In this document: positions 8,685 to 19,116 of the stretch, piece by piece
Layout: each line of letters begins with the position of its first letter
How positions within the stretch are numbered: the stretch's first letter is position 1
NCBI RefSeq assembly: GCF_018100925.1
Contig: NZ_JAGJEH010000002.1
Location: 682,001 to 746,000, forward strand
Direction of reading: 5' to 3'
Source: Pseudoalteromonas luteoviolacea
Lineage (GTDB): Bacteria; Pseudomonadota; Gammaproteobacteria; Enterobacterales; Alteromonadaceae
Length of the DNA: 64,000 nucleotides
Program-made: the position numbers and the translations under genes
The notes under the pieces: model-generated
Seen by the model: the letters and a program-made list of their open reading frames with translations, nothing else
What the model was told of the DNA's origin: nothing
The model's database searches: none

Positions 8685-9695
8685 ATGAAAAAAGTAACCA
8701 TTAACAGCGTGGCAGAGTACGCCGGAGTATCAAAAAAAACGGTCTCCAGAGTACTCAATAATGAGCCCAATGTAAGTCCAGCCACACGTGAGAAGGTACT
8801 CAAAGTTTTTAAAGAGCTTGATTATAAGCCAAACCCAATTGCGCGGGGGCTCGCGCGCAATAAAAGCTTTATTATTGGTTGTTTGTATGACAACCCCAGT
8901 AAGAGTTACATCACTCGAGTGCAAAGTGGTGCATTAGAGGCATGTCACAAGTTTAATTATAATTTGCTGATACACCCCTGTGAGCTGCGTGGTGATGAAC
9001 TAATTGAAAATGTTGATCAGTTGTTGACTACGTCAAGGTTAGACGGGTTAGTACTGACACCACCTTTTTCAGACTCACAAGAATTAATTGATTTCTTAAA
9101 GACCCAAAATATTCCTTTTGCTCGAGTAGCCTCAGCTTTAGAAGATGACACCTCTATTTCAGTTAGAAGTAACGACGAGCAGGGCGCTTATGAACTTACC
9201 GAGCATTTGATATCGCTTGGTCACAAAGAAATTGCTTTTATTAAAGGTCACCCAGACCACAGCGCAACGGAAAAACGTTTTAGTGGCTACCAAAATGCTT
9301 TGCTCAAACACGGTATTGAATACGAAGAAAAGCTTGTAGCAGAAGGTAACTTTAGTTATCACTCAGGTGCTGACAGCGCAAAAGAAATTTTGGATTTAGA
9401 GCCCATGCCAACAGCCGTGTTTGCTTCAAACGATTACATGGCCGCAGCTGTGCTTAAGCTTGCCACGCAAAGGCGCATCAGAGTGCCGGAAGATATTTCT
9501 ATTGCCGGTTTTGATAATGCTCCAATTGCACGCCATATTTGGCCTGGTTTGACAACCATAGCGCAGCCTGTAGAGGAAATGACCCGTCAAGCTGTAGAGC
9601 AGTTGATACTGCAAATATCTGATCCATCGATAGAAGTTTATCAAAAAGTTTTGGAAGCAAAACTCATCACCAGAGAGTCCACTGCTGCAAAATAG
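8685..9695 (+). CDS. LacI-family transcriptional regulator of the glk/edd region
   Basis: 336 residues. The helix-turn-helix 'SVAEYAGVSKKTVSRVLN' is near residues 8-25, the hinge is 'ARGLARNKS', and the effector domain carries 'AVFASNDYMAAAVLK' and 'ISIAGFDNAPIA'. It follows glk by 12 bp with no terminator between, and a strong terminator follows at 9721. It therefore sits between the two sets of identical palindromes (7472; 9807 and 9840) and is the simplest candidate to bind them. The effector is perhaps glucose, glucose 6-phosphate or an Entner-Doudoroff intermediate (inference). The other LacI gene at 6349-7380 is the rival candidate. Confidence 0.9.
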   Translation: MKKVTINSVAEYAGVSKKTVSRVLNNEPNVSPATREKVLKVFKELDYKPNPIARGLARNKSFIIGCLYDNPSKSYITRVQSGALEACHKFNYNLLIHPCELRGDELIENVDQLLTTSRLDGLVLTPPFSDSQELIDFLKTQNIPFARVASALEDDTSISVRSNDEQGAYELTEHLISLGHKEIAFIKGHPDHSATEKRFSGYQNALLKHGIEYEEKLVAEGNFSYHSGADSAKEILDLEPMPTAVFASNDYMAAAVLKLATQRRIRVPEDISIAGFDNAPIARHIWPGLTTIAQPVEEMTRQAVEQLILQISDPSIEVYQKVLEAKLITRESTAAK

Positions 9696-9720
9696 AAAAG
9701 ATTAATTACATCTACTTGTC

Positions 9721-9753
9721 AAAAGCCCAATCCCTAGCGATTGGGCTTTTTTT
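9721..9753 (+). terminator. Intrinsic terminator after the glk-lacI unit
   Basis: A 12-bp stem (AAAAGCCCAATC / GATTGGGCTTTT, loop CCTAGC) followed by a T run. It separates the glk-regulator transcript from edd-eda-gap. Confidence 0.9.
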
Positions 9754-9806
9754 GTCCATAATTTAGATATGGACCGAATTTAATCTAAATTTAATGTTCA
9801 ATAGGT

Positions 9807-9853
9807 TGACACCGGTGTCATGAATGTGAGTTAATACAGTGACACCGGTGTCA
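9807..9853 (+). promoter_or_regulatory. Two identical palindromic operators upstream of edd
   Basis: TGACACCGGTGTCA occurs at 9807-9820 and again at 9840-9853, identical to the glk site. The centres are 33 bp apart, about three helical turns, so two dimers would sit on the same DNA face. The first overlaps a perfect -35 hexamer TTGACA (9806-9811). A weak -10 (GTTAAT, 9830-9835) lies between the two sites. The arrangement predicts repression of edd-eda-gap by a LacI-family protein. Confidence 0.82.
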
Positions 9854-9941
9854 GGTTGAGGTGAGAGACAACCTGATAGCGTACCTTTGAACGGGTAAAT
9901 CAAAGCTGCTCAGTACACAGCTAGTTGTACTGAGCCTTTTT
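9851..9941 (+). promoter_or_regulatory. edd leader: three stems ending in a terminator-like hairpin
   Basis: After the second operator come stem 9851-9876 (TCAGGTTG/CAACCTGA), stem 9885-9905 (CTTTGA/TCAAAG) and stem 9908-9935 (GCTCAGTACA/TGTACTGAGC). The last is followed by CTTTTTCC. The last stem looks like an intrinsic terminator just 27 nt before the edd ATG, so read-through must be allowed for expression. An attenuator is suggested, paralleling glk. No leader peptide was recognised. Confidence 0.5.
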
Positions 9942-9967
9942 CCTCTAAACATGCAGAGAGGCGGATT

Positions 9968-11821
9968 ATGTTGCATCCTCGAATTCAAGAAGTTACTGAA
10001 AGAGTCGTTAAACGCAGCCAGACAACTCGTAGTGCCTACCTTAAGCGTATACAAGAAGCAAAAAAACAAACACGCGTTAGGGCTGGGTTAGGTTGCGGTA
10101 ACTTAGCACACGTAATGGCTGCTTGTTCAAGCAGTGACAAGGCGCGATTGAAGGCCGATGACCAGCCAAACCTAGCCATCATTAACTCATACAATGATAT
10201 GCTTTCTGCTCATGTTCCTTATATCGAATATCCAGATTTAATTAAAAAGATAGCAACGCAATACGATGCAACTGCTCAGGTAGCAGGTGGCGTGCCGGCA
10301 ATGTGTGACGGGGTTACACAGGGTCGTGATGGTATGGAGCTGTCTTTATTCTCACGTGATGTAATCGCAATGTCGACCGCAGTTGCACTATCTCATGACG
10401 TATTTGACGGTGTTTTCTGTTTAGGTGTATGTGACAAGATTGTTCCAGGGTTGCTGATTGGTTCTTTGTCTTTCGGTCATTTGCCTATCTATTTCTTACC
10501 AGCTGGCCCAATGGAATCAGGTATTCCAAATAAAGAAAAAGCACGTGTTCGTCAGAGCTTTGCACAAGGGTTGGTGAGCCGTGAAGAGTTGCTGGAAGCT
10601 GAAAGCGCGTCATACCACAGTGCTGGTACTTGTACTTTCTACGGCACAGCCAACTCAAATCAAATGCTGATGGAGATTATGGGCCTTCACTTACCAGGAA
10701 GCTCATTCATCAACCCTTACACAGAGTTACGTGATGGCCTAACGGCAAGTGCTGTCAAAATGATGCTTGAGCAGCTAATTAAAACAAAATCAGCTAACCC
10801 AATCGGTGAAATCGTTGACGAAAGAACAGTGATCAACGGTTTAGTTGGATTATTGGCAACTGGTGGCTCTACAAACCACGCTATTCACTTGGTCGCGATG
10901 GCAAAAGCTGCGGGTGTACAAATTACTTGGAAAGACATGGCAGACTTATCTGAAGTTGTGCCACTGCTTACACGTATTTATCCAAATGGCTCCGCAGATG
11001 TTAACCATTTCCAAGCTGCTGGTGGTATGGGCTTCTTAATGCGTGAGCTGCGTGATGCAGGTTATTTACACAATGATGTGAAAACCATTGTTGGTGAAGG
11101 CTTAGATGATTATACCAAAGAGCCTGTTTTGGACATCGATACTAACGTGATAATGACCAACAGCGAAGGCCCGACAAAAGTTAAATGGGTTCCTTGTCCA
11201 GAAAACTCACTTGATGAGGAAGTATTAAGACCAGTCTCTAATCCATTTAATAAGCAAGGTGGTTTGCAGCTACTGACAGGTAATTTGGGTAAAGCTGTGA
11301 TCAAAGTATCTGCTGTAGACGAGAAACATCAATTTGTTTCTGCTCCGGCAAAGGTATTTAGCTCTCAGGCGGCACTTCAAGACGCTTTTGCTAAGGGTGA
11401 ACTGAATCAAGATTTCATTGCTGTAATTAAAGAGCAAGGTCCAAAAGCCAAGGGCATGCCTGAATTGCACAAGCTAACGCCTGTTATGGCCACACTGCAA
11501 GATCAAGGCTACAAAGTGGCAATTGTAACGGACGGCCGTATGTCGGGTGCTTCAGGTAAAGTACCAGCTGCTATCCATCTTGCGCCGGAAGCTGTAGAAG
11601 GTGGCATTATCGCGAAAATTCGCGAAGGTGACATGATCACACTTGATGCACCAAATGGTGACCTTGTTTTACACGTTTCTGATGAAGAAATTGAAAAACG
11701 TGAATTAGAACTTACGCAACCAGAGCTTACTTTTGGTACTGGCCGTGAGCTATTCACAGGCTTTAGAAACATGGTAAGCAGCGCAGATATGGGCGCAAGC
11801 GCCTTTGGTATCGACGAATAA
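9968..11821 (+). CDS. edd: 6-phosphogluconate dehydratase
   Basis: Dehydrates 6-phosphogluconate to 2-keto-3-deoxy-6-phosphogluconate, the first committed Entner-Doudoroff step, using a [4Fe-4S] cluster. 617 residues, matching the family (about 600). IlvD/Edd landmarks are present: '[11 protein letters not shown]', '[20 protein letters not shown]' with a cluster cysteine, '[11 protein letters not shown]' with another, and C-terminal '[18 protein letters not shown]'. The start ATG at 9968 is preceded by AGAGGCGG. It is first gene of edd-eda-gap, with 22 bp to eda. Control probably acts through the operators and leader just upstream. Confidence 0.97.
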   Translation: MLHPRIQEVTERVVKRSQTTRSAYLKRIQEAKKQTRVRAGLGCGNLAHVMAACSSSDKARLKADDQPNLAIINSYNDMLSAHVPYIEYPDLIKKIATQYDATAQVAGGVPAMCDGVTQGRDGMELSLFSRDVIAMSTAVALSHDVFDGVFCLGVCDKIVPGLLIGSLSFGHLPIYFLPAGPMESGIPNKEKARVRQSFAQGLVSREELLEAESASYHSAGTCTFYGTANSNQMLMEIMGLHLPGSSFINPYTELRDGLTASAVKMMLEQLIKTKSANPIGEIVDERTVINGLVGLLATGGSTNHAIHLVAMAKAAGVQITWKDMADLSEVVPLLTRIYPNGSADVNHFQAAGGMGFLMRELRDAGYLHNDVKTIVGEGLDDYTKEPVLDIDTNVIMTNSEGPTKVKWVPCPENSLDEEVLRPVSNPFNKQGGLQLLTGNLGKAVIKVSAVDEKHQFVSAPAKVFSSQAALQDAFAKGELNQDFIAVIKEQGPKAKGMPELHKLTPVMATLQDQGYKVAIVTDGRMSGASGKVPAAIHLAPEAVEGGIIAKIREGDMITLDAPNGDLVLHVSDEEIEKRELELTQPELTFGTGRELFTGFRNMVSSADMGASAFGIDE

Positions 11822-11843
11822 CAACATTGGGGATGAGGTAAAT

Positions 11844-12464
11844 ATGAAAATACAAGAAATCTTATCGGCAGCACCCGTGGTTCCGGTAATTGTTATAGAA
11901 GAATTAGAAGATGCAATTCCTCTGGCACGCGCTCTATACAATGGTGGTTTACGTGCACTTGAAGTGACTTTGAGAACGCCGATCGCTGCAGAAGCGGTTA
12001 AGCAAATCAAAGAAGCGATACCAGAAGCCTATGTTGGAACTGGTACTGTAGTCGATAAAGCATCTTTTGAGGCATCAGTAAATGCTGGCGCGGATTTCAT
12101 GGTGAGCCCTGGTGTGAGCTCTGAACTATTGGAGCTGGCAAAAAGCACGGATATCCCATTTTTACCAGGTGCTGCAACACCAAGCGAAGCAATGGAGCTT
12201 GCGGCCCACGGTTTTAAATTCTTGAAGTTTTTCCCAGCAGAAGCTGCTGGTGGTGCGCCAATGCTTAAGTCGATTGGTGGACCTCTACCGCAAGTGACAT
12301 TTTGTCCTACAGGTGGAATTACGCTAGAAAGCGCGCCTAAATATCTGGCATTAAATAATGTAGTTTGTGTTGGCGGTACTTGGATGTTGGATAAATCGCT
12401 AATTGCAAATAAAGACTGGCAAGCCATCGAAGCGCTTGCAAAACAAGCAAGTGAAGTTAAATAA
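11844..12464 (+). CDS. eda: KDPG aldolase (2-keto-3-deoxy-6-phosphogluconate / 4-hydroxy-2-oxoglutarate aldolase)
   Basis: Cleaves KDPG into pyruvate and glyceraldehyde 3-phosphate, completing the Entner-Doudoroff pathway. 206 residues from the ATG at 11844, which has GATGAGG upstream; the frame runs back to 11805 inside edd but that is not the start. The class I aldolase active site is visible: E40 and R44 in 'LEVTLRT', and Schiff-base lysine K128 in 'FLKFFPAE'. 'GTGTVVDKASFE' and 'CPTGGI' bind phosphate. It lies 22 bp after edd and 16 bp before gap. The next enzyme, Gap, uses one of its two products. Confidence 0.96.
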   Translation: MKIQEILSAAPVVPVIVIEELEDAIPLARALYNGGLRALEVTLRTPIAAEAVKQIKEAIPEAYVGTGTVVDKASFEASVNAGADFMVSPGVSSELLELAKSTDIPFLPGAATPSEAMELAAHGFKFLKFFPAEAAGGAPMLKSIGGPLPQVTFCPTGGITLESAPKYLALNNVVCVGGTWMLDKSLIANKDWQAIEALAKQASEVK

Positions 12465-12480
12465 TTAGGGGAATGTAATC

Positions 12481-13485
12481 ATGATCAACATCGCAATTAA
12501 TGGCTATGGCCGCATCGGTCGCAACGTACTACGTGCACTTTACGAATCAGGTCAGAACGACCAAATTAGAATTGTTGCAATAAACGACTTAGCACCAGCA
12601 GAGACCAACGCACACTTGACACAGTTTGATTCTGTTCACGGTCGCTTTAATGAAAAACTGACGCTTGCTGGAAATACATTGGTTATCGGAAACGATGAAA
12701 TCGCATTGACGCAAGAGCGTGACCCTGCGAATTTGCCGTGGAAAGCATTGAACGTTGATATCGTTCTAGAATGTACGGGTATTTTTACTTCTCGCGATGC
12801 TGCTGCTAAGCATATTGAAGCGGGTGCTAAGAAAGTAATCGTATCAGCTCCGGGTACGGATCTGGATGCGACAGTAGTTCATGGTGTAAACAGCGATGTT
12901 TTAAATGAAAACAGCAATATTATTTCGAATGCATCGTGTACAACAAACTGTCTTGCGCCTGTTGCCAAAGCATTGAACGATGTAGTTGGTATTGAGCAAG
13001 GTAGTATGACTACAATTCATGCATTTACAAATGACCAAAACTTGTGTGATGTATATCACAAAGATTTATATCGTGCTCGCAGTGCAACACAATCAATGAT
13101 CCCAACTAAAACTGGAGCAGCAAAAGCAGTTGGCCTAGTACTTCCTGAACTTGCTGGTAAGCTGGATGGTATGGCTGTACGTGTACCAACGGTCAATGTT
13201 TCCCTTGTTGACCTTACTTTTGTAGCGAAACGTGAAACAACTGCAGACGAAGTAAATGAAATTGTTAAAGCTGCTTCTGAAGGCGCAATGGCTGGTGTAC
13301 TTGAATACAACACGCTACCGCTTGTTTCTATCGACTTTAATCATAACCCGGCATCTTCTGTATTTGATGCGACACAAACCAAGGTAGAGGGCAAATTGGT
13401 TAAAGTTATGGCTTGGTATGACAACGAGTGGGGCTTCTCAAACCGCATGCTTGACCAAGTTAAAGCTCTGGGTGCTTTTTTATAA
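12481..13485 (+). CDS. gap: Glyceraldehyde-3-phosphate dehydrogenase (type I)
   Basis: Oxidises glyceraldehyde 3-phosphate to 1,3-bisphosphoglycerate with NAD. 334 residues. The Rossmann motif '[15 protein letters not shown]' is at 6-20. D36 after the second strand ('AINDL') favours NAD over NADP. The catalytic cysteine is C153 in 'SCTTNC', and '[12 protein letters not shown]' closes the fold. It is co-directional with eda (16-bp gap) and followed by a strong terminator. It therefore looks dedicated to, or at least co-expressed with, the glucose/Entner-Doudoroff route. Whether another gap gene exists elsewhere cannot be seen. Confidence 0.96.
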   Translation: MINIAINGYGRIGRNVLRALYESGQNDQIRIVAINDLAPAETNAHLTQFDSVHGRFNEKLTLAGNTLVIGNDEIALTQERDPANLPWKALNVDIVLECTGIFTSRDAAAKHIEAGAKKVIVSAPGTDLDATVVHGVNSDVLNENSNIISNASCTTNCLAPVAKALNDVVGIEQGSMTTIHAFTNDQNLCDVYHKDLYRARSATQSMIPTKTGAAKAVGLVLPELAGKLDGMAVRVPTVNVSLVDLTFVAKRETTADEVNEIVKAASEGAMAGVLEYNTLPLVSIDFNHNPASSVFDATQTKVEGKLVKVMAWYDNEWGFSNRMLDQVKALGAFL

Positions 13486-13509
13486 CGCTCAATAACGCAA
13501 TAGATTTAA

Positions 13510-13537
13510 AACCCCGCGAGTTTGCGGGGTTTTTTGT
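13510..13537 (+). terminator. Intrinsic terminator after gap
   Basis: Stem AACCCCGC/GCGGGGTT with a short loop and a run of T. It ends the edd-eda-gap transcript. Confidence 0.92.
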
Positions 13538-13539
13538 AT

Positions 13540-14462
<923 letters not shown>

Positions 14463-14485
14463 TCTTTTAGATTAATCGAAAAAGC

Positions 14486-14516
14486 AAAACCCAGTTACTG
14501 TGTGACTGGGTTTTTT
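14486..14516 (+). terminator. Intrinsic terminator after adk
   Basis: A 10-bp stem AAAACCCAGT/ACTGGGTTTT with a 9-nt loop and a following T run. Confidence 0.9.
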
Positions 14517-14650
14517 GTTTCATTACAGGCGAAAAGCCGCTATGAGCAAAAAATTACGCCCGAGGCTCGAGCGTAAGTAAATCCAAGGGGGGTCAAATGC
14601 CAAACAGGTATTATTCGACACGCACATTTAACAATATTTGTATGACTGAA

Positions 14651-16945
14651 TTATGACAAGGCTTTGTTGTTTGATCTTAATAGACTGAGATCTATCATAT
14701 TTGCACTACAGGGTTTGCTAAACCAATAGCCTTGGAACTCTGTAATGCCGAGCTTCGATAGCCTCTCGAAGTCCTCTAGCGTCTCTACACCTTCGGCAAG
14801 TAATGCAATTTGCATATTTTCGCAAATAGTCTTCAATCCAAGTAAAAGTGAGCGCTGCTTTTTGAGATCAGTGATATCTGTTAATAGGCTTCTATCTAAT
14901 TTTAAGCGTTGTATTGGGCACTCTAAGACACGTGCGATATTGGAATACCCAGTACCAAAATCATCAATGCTTAACATGAAACCGAGCTCATTGAGTTTAT
15001 CCATGACATGATTGTGGTCGTCGGCAAAACTATACTCTGTTAACTCCAGTTCAATGGATTGAGGCGCGACACCATACTTACTGGTAATATTTTGTATTTG
15101 TGTAATAAAATGAGGGTCCTCAATGTCTCTTGAGCTGATATTAATGGCAACAGGCACGTTTATTTCAGGGTTGGCCGTTATGAACTGACAAACTTTGTCG
15201 AGCATTGTGCGTGTAACGTGGCTAACCAGACCGAACTCTTCAGCGATAGGGATGAACTGTGATGGAGGTACCCAGCCTAGTAAACTGTTGTGCCATCTTG
15301 CCAGTGCTTCGTAGCCGATAATATTTTTCTGAATATCGTGTTTGCTTTGCAAATGTAGCTGCAATTCTCCCAGCTCTATTGATTTTTCTAGCAGTAGTGC
15401 CATTTCATGCCTAGCAAGGGTTTGCCTACGTGTCAGCTGGTCAAATACCGTAATCATTTGATTGGGGGCACGGAGCTCACAAGCTTGAAGGGCACTTTTT
15501 AATAGTCTCTCCGCGATGTAGCCATGCTCAGGGTAGGTGGCGATACCAATTGCATATTTCGAATGGAATTGATGCTGTCCCAGTTTAATCCAAAAATCTA
15601 ATTGCTTGTGCCAGCGATTTGCAATGTCTTTAAGAGGGCCTTTTGCTTCAACCAAAATAGCAATTCGTCCAGCGCCAATATATGCAATTTGATCTATTAA
15701 CTCAGCGTCTTGTTCAACCAATTGGTTAATGCGTGCGTACAAAGTACGGTGTTGCTCACCGTCTATCATGTAATCTAGTACGTGTTTATTTAGGTTGTCA
15801 GCAATTAAAAGCGCGAACGGTTTGCCTCTGTCTATATGTGCCTGTAGCTGTTCTAATAACCAGGTTTTATTTGGCAAATTGGTGGCTTTGTCAAAATATT
15901 TTGCTTGCTGATGCGCAACATCTAGCGTTAATAAGTCTTGTTGTAACTGTTGTTGGTCAGAAACATCCTGAAGGTACCAAGCTTTAATATCATTGGAGTG
16001 CTGTTCCTGAGCCGCAATTTCGATACATTTGTCATCTACTTCAAATGTCTTGGGCAAAGCCTCTATAAGGTCGTTGTCATAGGTTAGATACTCTACATTA
16101 TCTGGTGTTATTCTGTTTAGTGGCAGAGGTAGAGGTTGTGTTTGAATACTTAGCAGGCGCTTTGCTTTATCGTTCGCTTCTACAACGTTTAGCTGATTGT
16201 CGACCAATATAATGGCGTTAAACGATTTTTGAAAAAAGCGCTGGTAAATTTGCTTTTGCGATTTTAACAATGTGTTGTTTTCATGCATATGCTTATTTAA
16301 GCGATTGGCCGCTAGGCTGGTTCGCCAAACCGCGAGTGGGATGCAGCAATTCAAGAAGAAAAACAATAACAATTGGATATGCAATATTGCATCGACATAC
16401 ATTCTTTGCCCCGTTGGCACGATGGATATATCGATATTTTTTAGTATCAAAATAAATGGGATAATATTGAGGACAGCGTAAAAGATTGCTGTTCTCTTGC
16501 CAACAAGTATTAATGCGATGATAGGCGTAATGTAGACAAAGATGGAGCCCAAATGCGCAAGTTCGAGGCTAGGAATAAAAAGTTTGATCATTACGCCTGC
16601 AACCACAATGCAGATGAGCAGCAAATGTGCGGTAATGAAAAATGTATGACTACTTAAAAACAACAGAGCACCAAGAGTGAGCGTAAAGCCCGTGGTCAGT
16701 GCGATAACATAGTCTAAGTTGTAGTCAATTGCGGTAGGTAAACTGTTGAGGAAAATGCCAAAACAGAGAACTAATCCGGTAGCCAAGATAATACGAAGGG
16801 CACTAAGACGCCATGTTGGGACGTTTACACGTGGTTTATGTTCTTCTTCAAGTAAGAAAAATCGGCTTAATGTGCTCAAAACTAAATATTTCGTATTATT
16901 ATTTTGAACAATACTAAGGTCTAACTGTACACAATTCAATGACAA
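14651..16945 (-). CDS. Membrane EAL phosphodiesterase with degenerate GGDEF
   Basis: Predicted c-di-GMP phosphodiesterase, 764 residues. The N-terminal ~200 residues contain six or so hydrophobic spans. A PAS-like segment follows (~235-330), then a GGDEF-like domain in which the signature has become 'GAGRI', so no cyclase activity is expected. The EAL domain is complete: E546 in 'YEALARW', 'NISSRDIEDP', 'IDDFGTGYSN', 'RLKLDRSLL' and 'LLAEGVET'. This combination suggests a hydrolase, possibly GTP-modulated by the degenerate domain. The start is not certain because several in-frame sites lie before the first membrane segment. It is alone and convergent with adk. Confidence 0.87.
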   Translation of the reverse strand: MSLNCVQLDLSIVQNNNTKYLVLSTLSRFFLLEEEHKPRVNVPTWRLSALRIILATGLVLCFGIFLNSLPTAIDYNLDYVIALTTGFTLTLGALLFLSSHTFFITAHLLLICIVVAGVMIKLFIPSLELAHLGSIFVYITPIIALILVGKRTAIFYAVLNIIPFILILKNIDISIVPTGQRMYVDAILHIQLLLFFFLNCCIPLAVWRTSLAANRLNKHMHENNTLLKSQKQIYQRFFQKSFNAIILVDNQLNVVEANDKAKRLLSIQTQPLPLPLNRITPDNVEYLTYDNDLIEALPKTFEVDDKCIEIAAQEQHSNDIKAWYLQDVSDQQQLQQDLLTLDVAHQQAKYFDKATNLPNKTWLLEQLQAHIDRGKPFALLIADNLNKHVLDYMIDGEQHRTLYARINQLVEQDAELIDQIAYIGAGRIAILVEAKGPLKDIANRWHKQLDFWIKLGQHQFHSKYAIGIATYPEHGYIAERLLKSALQACELRAPNQMITVFDQLTRRQTLARHEMALLLEKSIELGELQLHLQSKHDIQKNIIGYEALARWHNSLLGWVPPSQFIPIAEEFGLVSHVTRTMLDKVCQFITANPEINVPVAINISSRDIEDPHFITQIQNITSKYGVAPQSIELELTEYSFADDHNHVMDKLNELGFMLSIDDFGTGYSNIARVLECPIQRLKLDRSLLTDITDLKKQRSLLLGLKTICENMQIALLAEGVETLEDFERLSKLGITEFQGYWFSKPCSANMIDLSLLRSNNKALS

Positions 16946-17198
16946 ATCAGCAAAATAAAGACTTAAATCAATTTGATTGCGTTGTCATTTTCGAATTGCT
17001 CGTAATTGCTCATAAATAGTGGGGAGTTTTTTACTCTGTTCTGGCTGTTTAGAATGAGAGCTTGGTATATGAGTTGGTGATTGATGGTGGCATGCCTGGT
17101 TGAGAAGTAAGCAAAAGGTTTTCTACATACTGATAAAGCGCTAAAAAAACGGTAGTATAGCGCTATACAGACTATAAAAAGATTATTTGAGTACAAAG

Positions 17199-17831
17199 AT
17201 GAGCAAAGGGTTCATGTTCGTTTGTGATGGCAGTAATGGTGCTGGCAAAACAACGGTTATTAAGGGTATTGAGGCGCATCTAATTTCAAAAGGGTATGAA
17301 GTCGTTTTGACTCGGGAGCCTGGCGGAACTGAAATTGGGGAGAAAATTAGAGAAGTCATTTTAGACCCGAACACACCTCAAATGACAGATTTAGCAGAGC
17401 TGATGCTGTTTGGTGCTGCTCGAGCACAACACATAGAAGAAAAAATAAAGCCGGCGCTTGAAGCGGGTAAAATCGTAGTATCTGATCGCTTTGATGCCGC
17501 TACTTTTAGTTTTCAGCATTATGCAAGAGGCATTGACCTGTCAGTCATAAAAACCATAAATGACTTAGCATTAAATGGTTTTAAACCTGATCTCAATATT
17601 ATCTTAGATCTTGATCCTGAAATAGGTTTGCAGCGTGTCCAGCAAAGAGGCGAAGGCCTAGATCGTTTGGAAGTTGAAAAACTCGACTTTTTAAAGCGAG
17701 CACGTGATGGCTACCTTATGCAGGCAAAGGCGGCACCGGAATCTTTTACTGTGATAGATGCTAGCTATTCAGCGAAAGACGTACTCGCGCAATGTTTACA
17801 GGCAGTCGATGCCCGCATGGCACAAAAGTAA
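17199..17831 (+). CDS. tmk: Thymidylate kinase
   Basis: Phosphorylates dTMP to dTDP for DNA synthesis. 210 residues from the ATG at 17199; an upstream TTG at 17187 is less likely. The P-loop is 'DGSNGAGKTT' (10-19), where most bacterial enzymes have E-G-x-E/D-G. The phosphate motif 'TREPGGTEIGEKIRE' and 'DRFDAATFSFQ' (usually DRY/DRH) are present, and the LID is 'RGEGLDRLE'. The slightly unusual P-loop and DRF are worth noting. Still, the following holB-pilZ-tatD order is the classic tmk neighbourhood, which supports orthology. Confidence 0.88.
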   Translation: MSKGFMFVCDGSNGAGKTTVIKGIEAHLISKGYEVVLTREPGGTEIGEKIREVILDPNTPQMTDLAELMLFGAARAQHIEEKIKPALEAGKIVVSDRFDAATFSFQHYARGIDLSVIKTINDLALNGFKPDLNIILDLDPEIGLQRVQQRGEGLDRLEVEKLDFLKRARDGYLMQAKAAPESFTVIDASYSAKDVLAQCLQAVDARMAQK

Positions 17832-17862
17832 TGACGTATGTTTGTAAAAAAGGCGTAGCATA

Positions 17863-18774
17863 ATGTACCCTTGGCTTGAACCAGTGCAACATAGAATGCA
17901 AGAAAACTTTGCCAGAAGTCGCTTTCATCATGCGCAGCTGCTCCATGGTTTGGAAGGGGTTGGCAAGAGAGAACTGTCTCGTGTATTAAGCGAAGGGTTA
18001 TTATGTGTAAATAGTACCGAGACGCTTTCGAGCTGCGGTGGGTGTAAAAGCTGCATGTTAATAAAGGCGCAAAATCACCCTGATTTGCTCTACCTTTCAG
18101 CTGACTCGAGTAGTATTGGGGTCGATGAAATCAGAACGCTTAACGAGTTTGTTTTTCATTCTGCACAGCAAGGTGGGAACAAGGTAGTTGTAATCGAGCA
18201 AATCGAAAAAATGACAGAATCAGCTGCTAATGCACTTCTAAAAACGCTCGAAGAACCAGCTGCAAAACGATATATCTTGATGACGTGTAATGATGTTTCA
18301 AAAGTGAAAGCAACGGTATTGAGTCGTTGTAATCAAGTCCAAGTGGCTATAACGGACAAACGAGTTTCACAACATTGGTTAGCGGAGCAGGGGATCTCCA
18401 GTAGCGCATACCCGTGGGTTGATATCTTCTCAGAGCAACCCCTATTGCTGAGCAAGTGGGCGCAACAGGAAGTCATTTCTGAAGTGGATTACCTGTGGAA
18501 AGTTTCTCATGATATTGCTAGCATTTCTGATATAAACGCACTAGAAACTGCGCTTGCGAAGGACGCATACTTATTGTCGGTGTTTGCGCGTTTTCTAATG
18601 CAGGTAATTAAACAGCAACTCACAGTACAACACATTGGATTTGTTCAATTTCATAATTGCACCGTGCAAATCGAAAAATACATGTCCGATCATCATCGGA
18701 TTTTGGGCATTAATAAAACTTTGAGTCTGTCTAATTTGGTGTTTGGGCTCCAGCGAGTATTAAAACAGGATTGA
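17863..18774 (+). CDS. holB: DNA polymerase III delta' subunit
   Basis: Clamp-loader subunit that helps load the beta clamp on DNA. 303 residues. The N-terminal region has the AAA+ fold with a degenerate P-loop ('GLEGVGKREL'), as expected since delta' need not hydrolyse ATP. It also has a zinc-finger cysteine set ('CVNSTE..CGGCKSC'), 'VVVIEQIEKMTESAANALLKTLEEP' with the SRC motif following ('LSRCNQV'). It is 31 bp after tmk, and its stop overlaps the next gene by 4 bp, indicating translational coupling. Confidence 0.93.
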   Translation: MYPWLEPVQHRMQENFARSRFHHAQLLHGLEGVGKRELSRVLSEGLLCVNSTETLSSCGGCKSCMLIKAQNHPDLLYLSADSSSIGVDEIRTLNEFVFHSAQQGGNKVVVIEQIEKMTESAANALLKTLEEPAAKRYILMTCNDVSKVKATVLSRCNQVQVAITDKRVSQHWLAEQGISSSAYPWVDIFSEQPLLLSKWAQQEVISEVDYLWKVSHDIASISDINALETALAKDAYLLSVFARFLMQVIKQQLTVQHIGFVQFHNCTVQIEKYMSDHHRILGINKTLSLSNLVFGLQRVLKQD

Positions 18775-19106
18775 ATGCAGTGCAAGAACTATTAGTCGAT
18801 ATCGAAGACAACGACGAGCTTTATCGAAGCTACATGCCTTATTTGAAAAATGGCGGAATATTTGTTAAAACCAATAGCCGTTTCGATATGGGGACGCCGA
18901 TCTCAATGAGAATAATGTTGCCTGACGCGCTTGAAGAAGAGGAAGTAACAGGCAAGGTTGTTTGGATCACACCGCAAGGTGCGCAAAACTCGAATCCGCC
19001 AGGTGTTGGTGTGTGCTTTGATGCCGAGTTTGAGCTGTTAAATGATAAAATAGTAAAAATGTTGGGTACTGCGCTCAATCTTGATAAACCAACCTATACG
19101 ATGTAA
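18771..19106 (+). CDS. pilZ: PilZ-family protein (type IV pilus PilZ type)
   Basis: 111 residues. The core 'YLKNGGIFVKTNSRFDMGTPI' and 'VTGKVVWITPQG..NPPGVGVCF' matches PilZ of Pseudomonas and Xanthomonas type IV pili. The RxxxR c-di-GMP-binding motif of canonical PilZ domains is not visible at the N terminus. It therefore probably acts by protein contacts in pilus assembly and not as a direct receptor. The start is TTG 18771 (4-bp overlap with holB) or GTG 18780; there is no ATG at the right place. Third gene of the tmk-holB-pilZ-tatD set. Confidence 0.88.
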   Translation: MNAVQELLVDIEDNDELYRSYMPYLKNGGIFVKTNSRFDMGTPISMRIMLPDALEEEEVTGKVVWITPQGAQNSNPPGVGVCFDAEFELLNDKIVKMLGTALNLDKPTYTM

Positions 19107-19116
19107 GAAAGTAGTA

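Noticed and set aside
11805..11843. Upstream in-frame extension of eda into edd
   Set aside because: The ATG at 11844 has a good ribosome site and matches the Eda N terminus.
16963..17196. 77-codon minus-strand frame before tmk
   Set aside because: Low-complexity composition, no ribosome site and no family likeness; it occupies the expected tmk promoter region.
18771..19106. PilZ protein as a c-di-GMP receptor
   Set aside because: The RxxxR binding motif is not visible; it matches the non-binding pilus PilZ subgroup instead.
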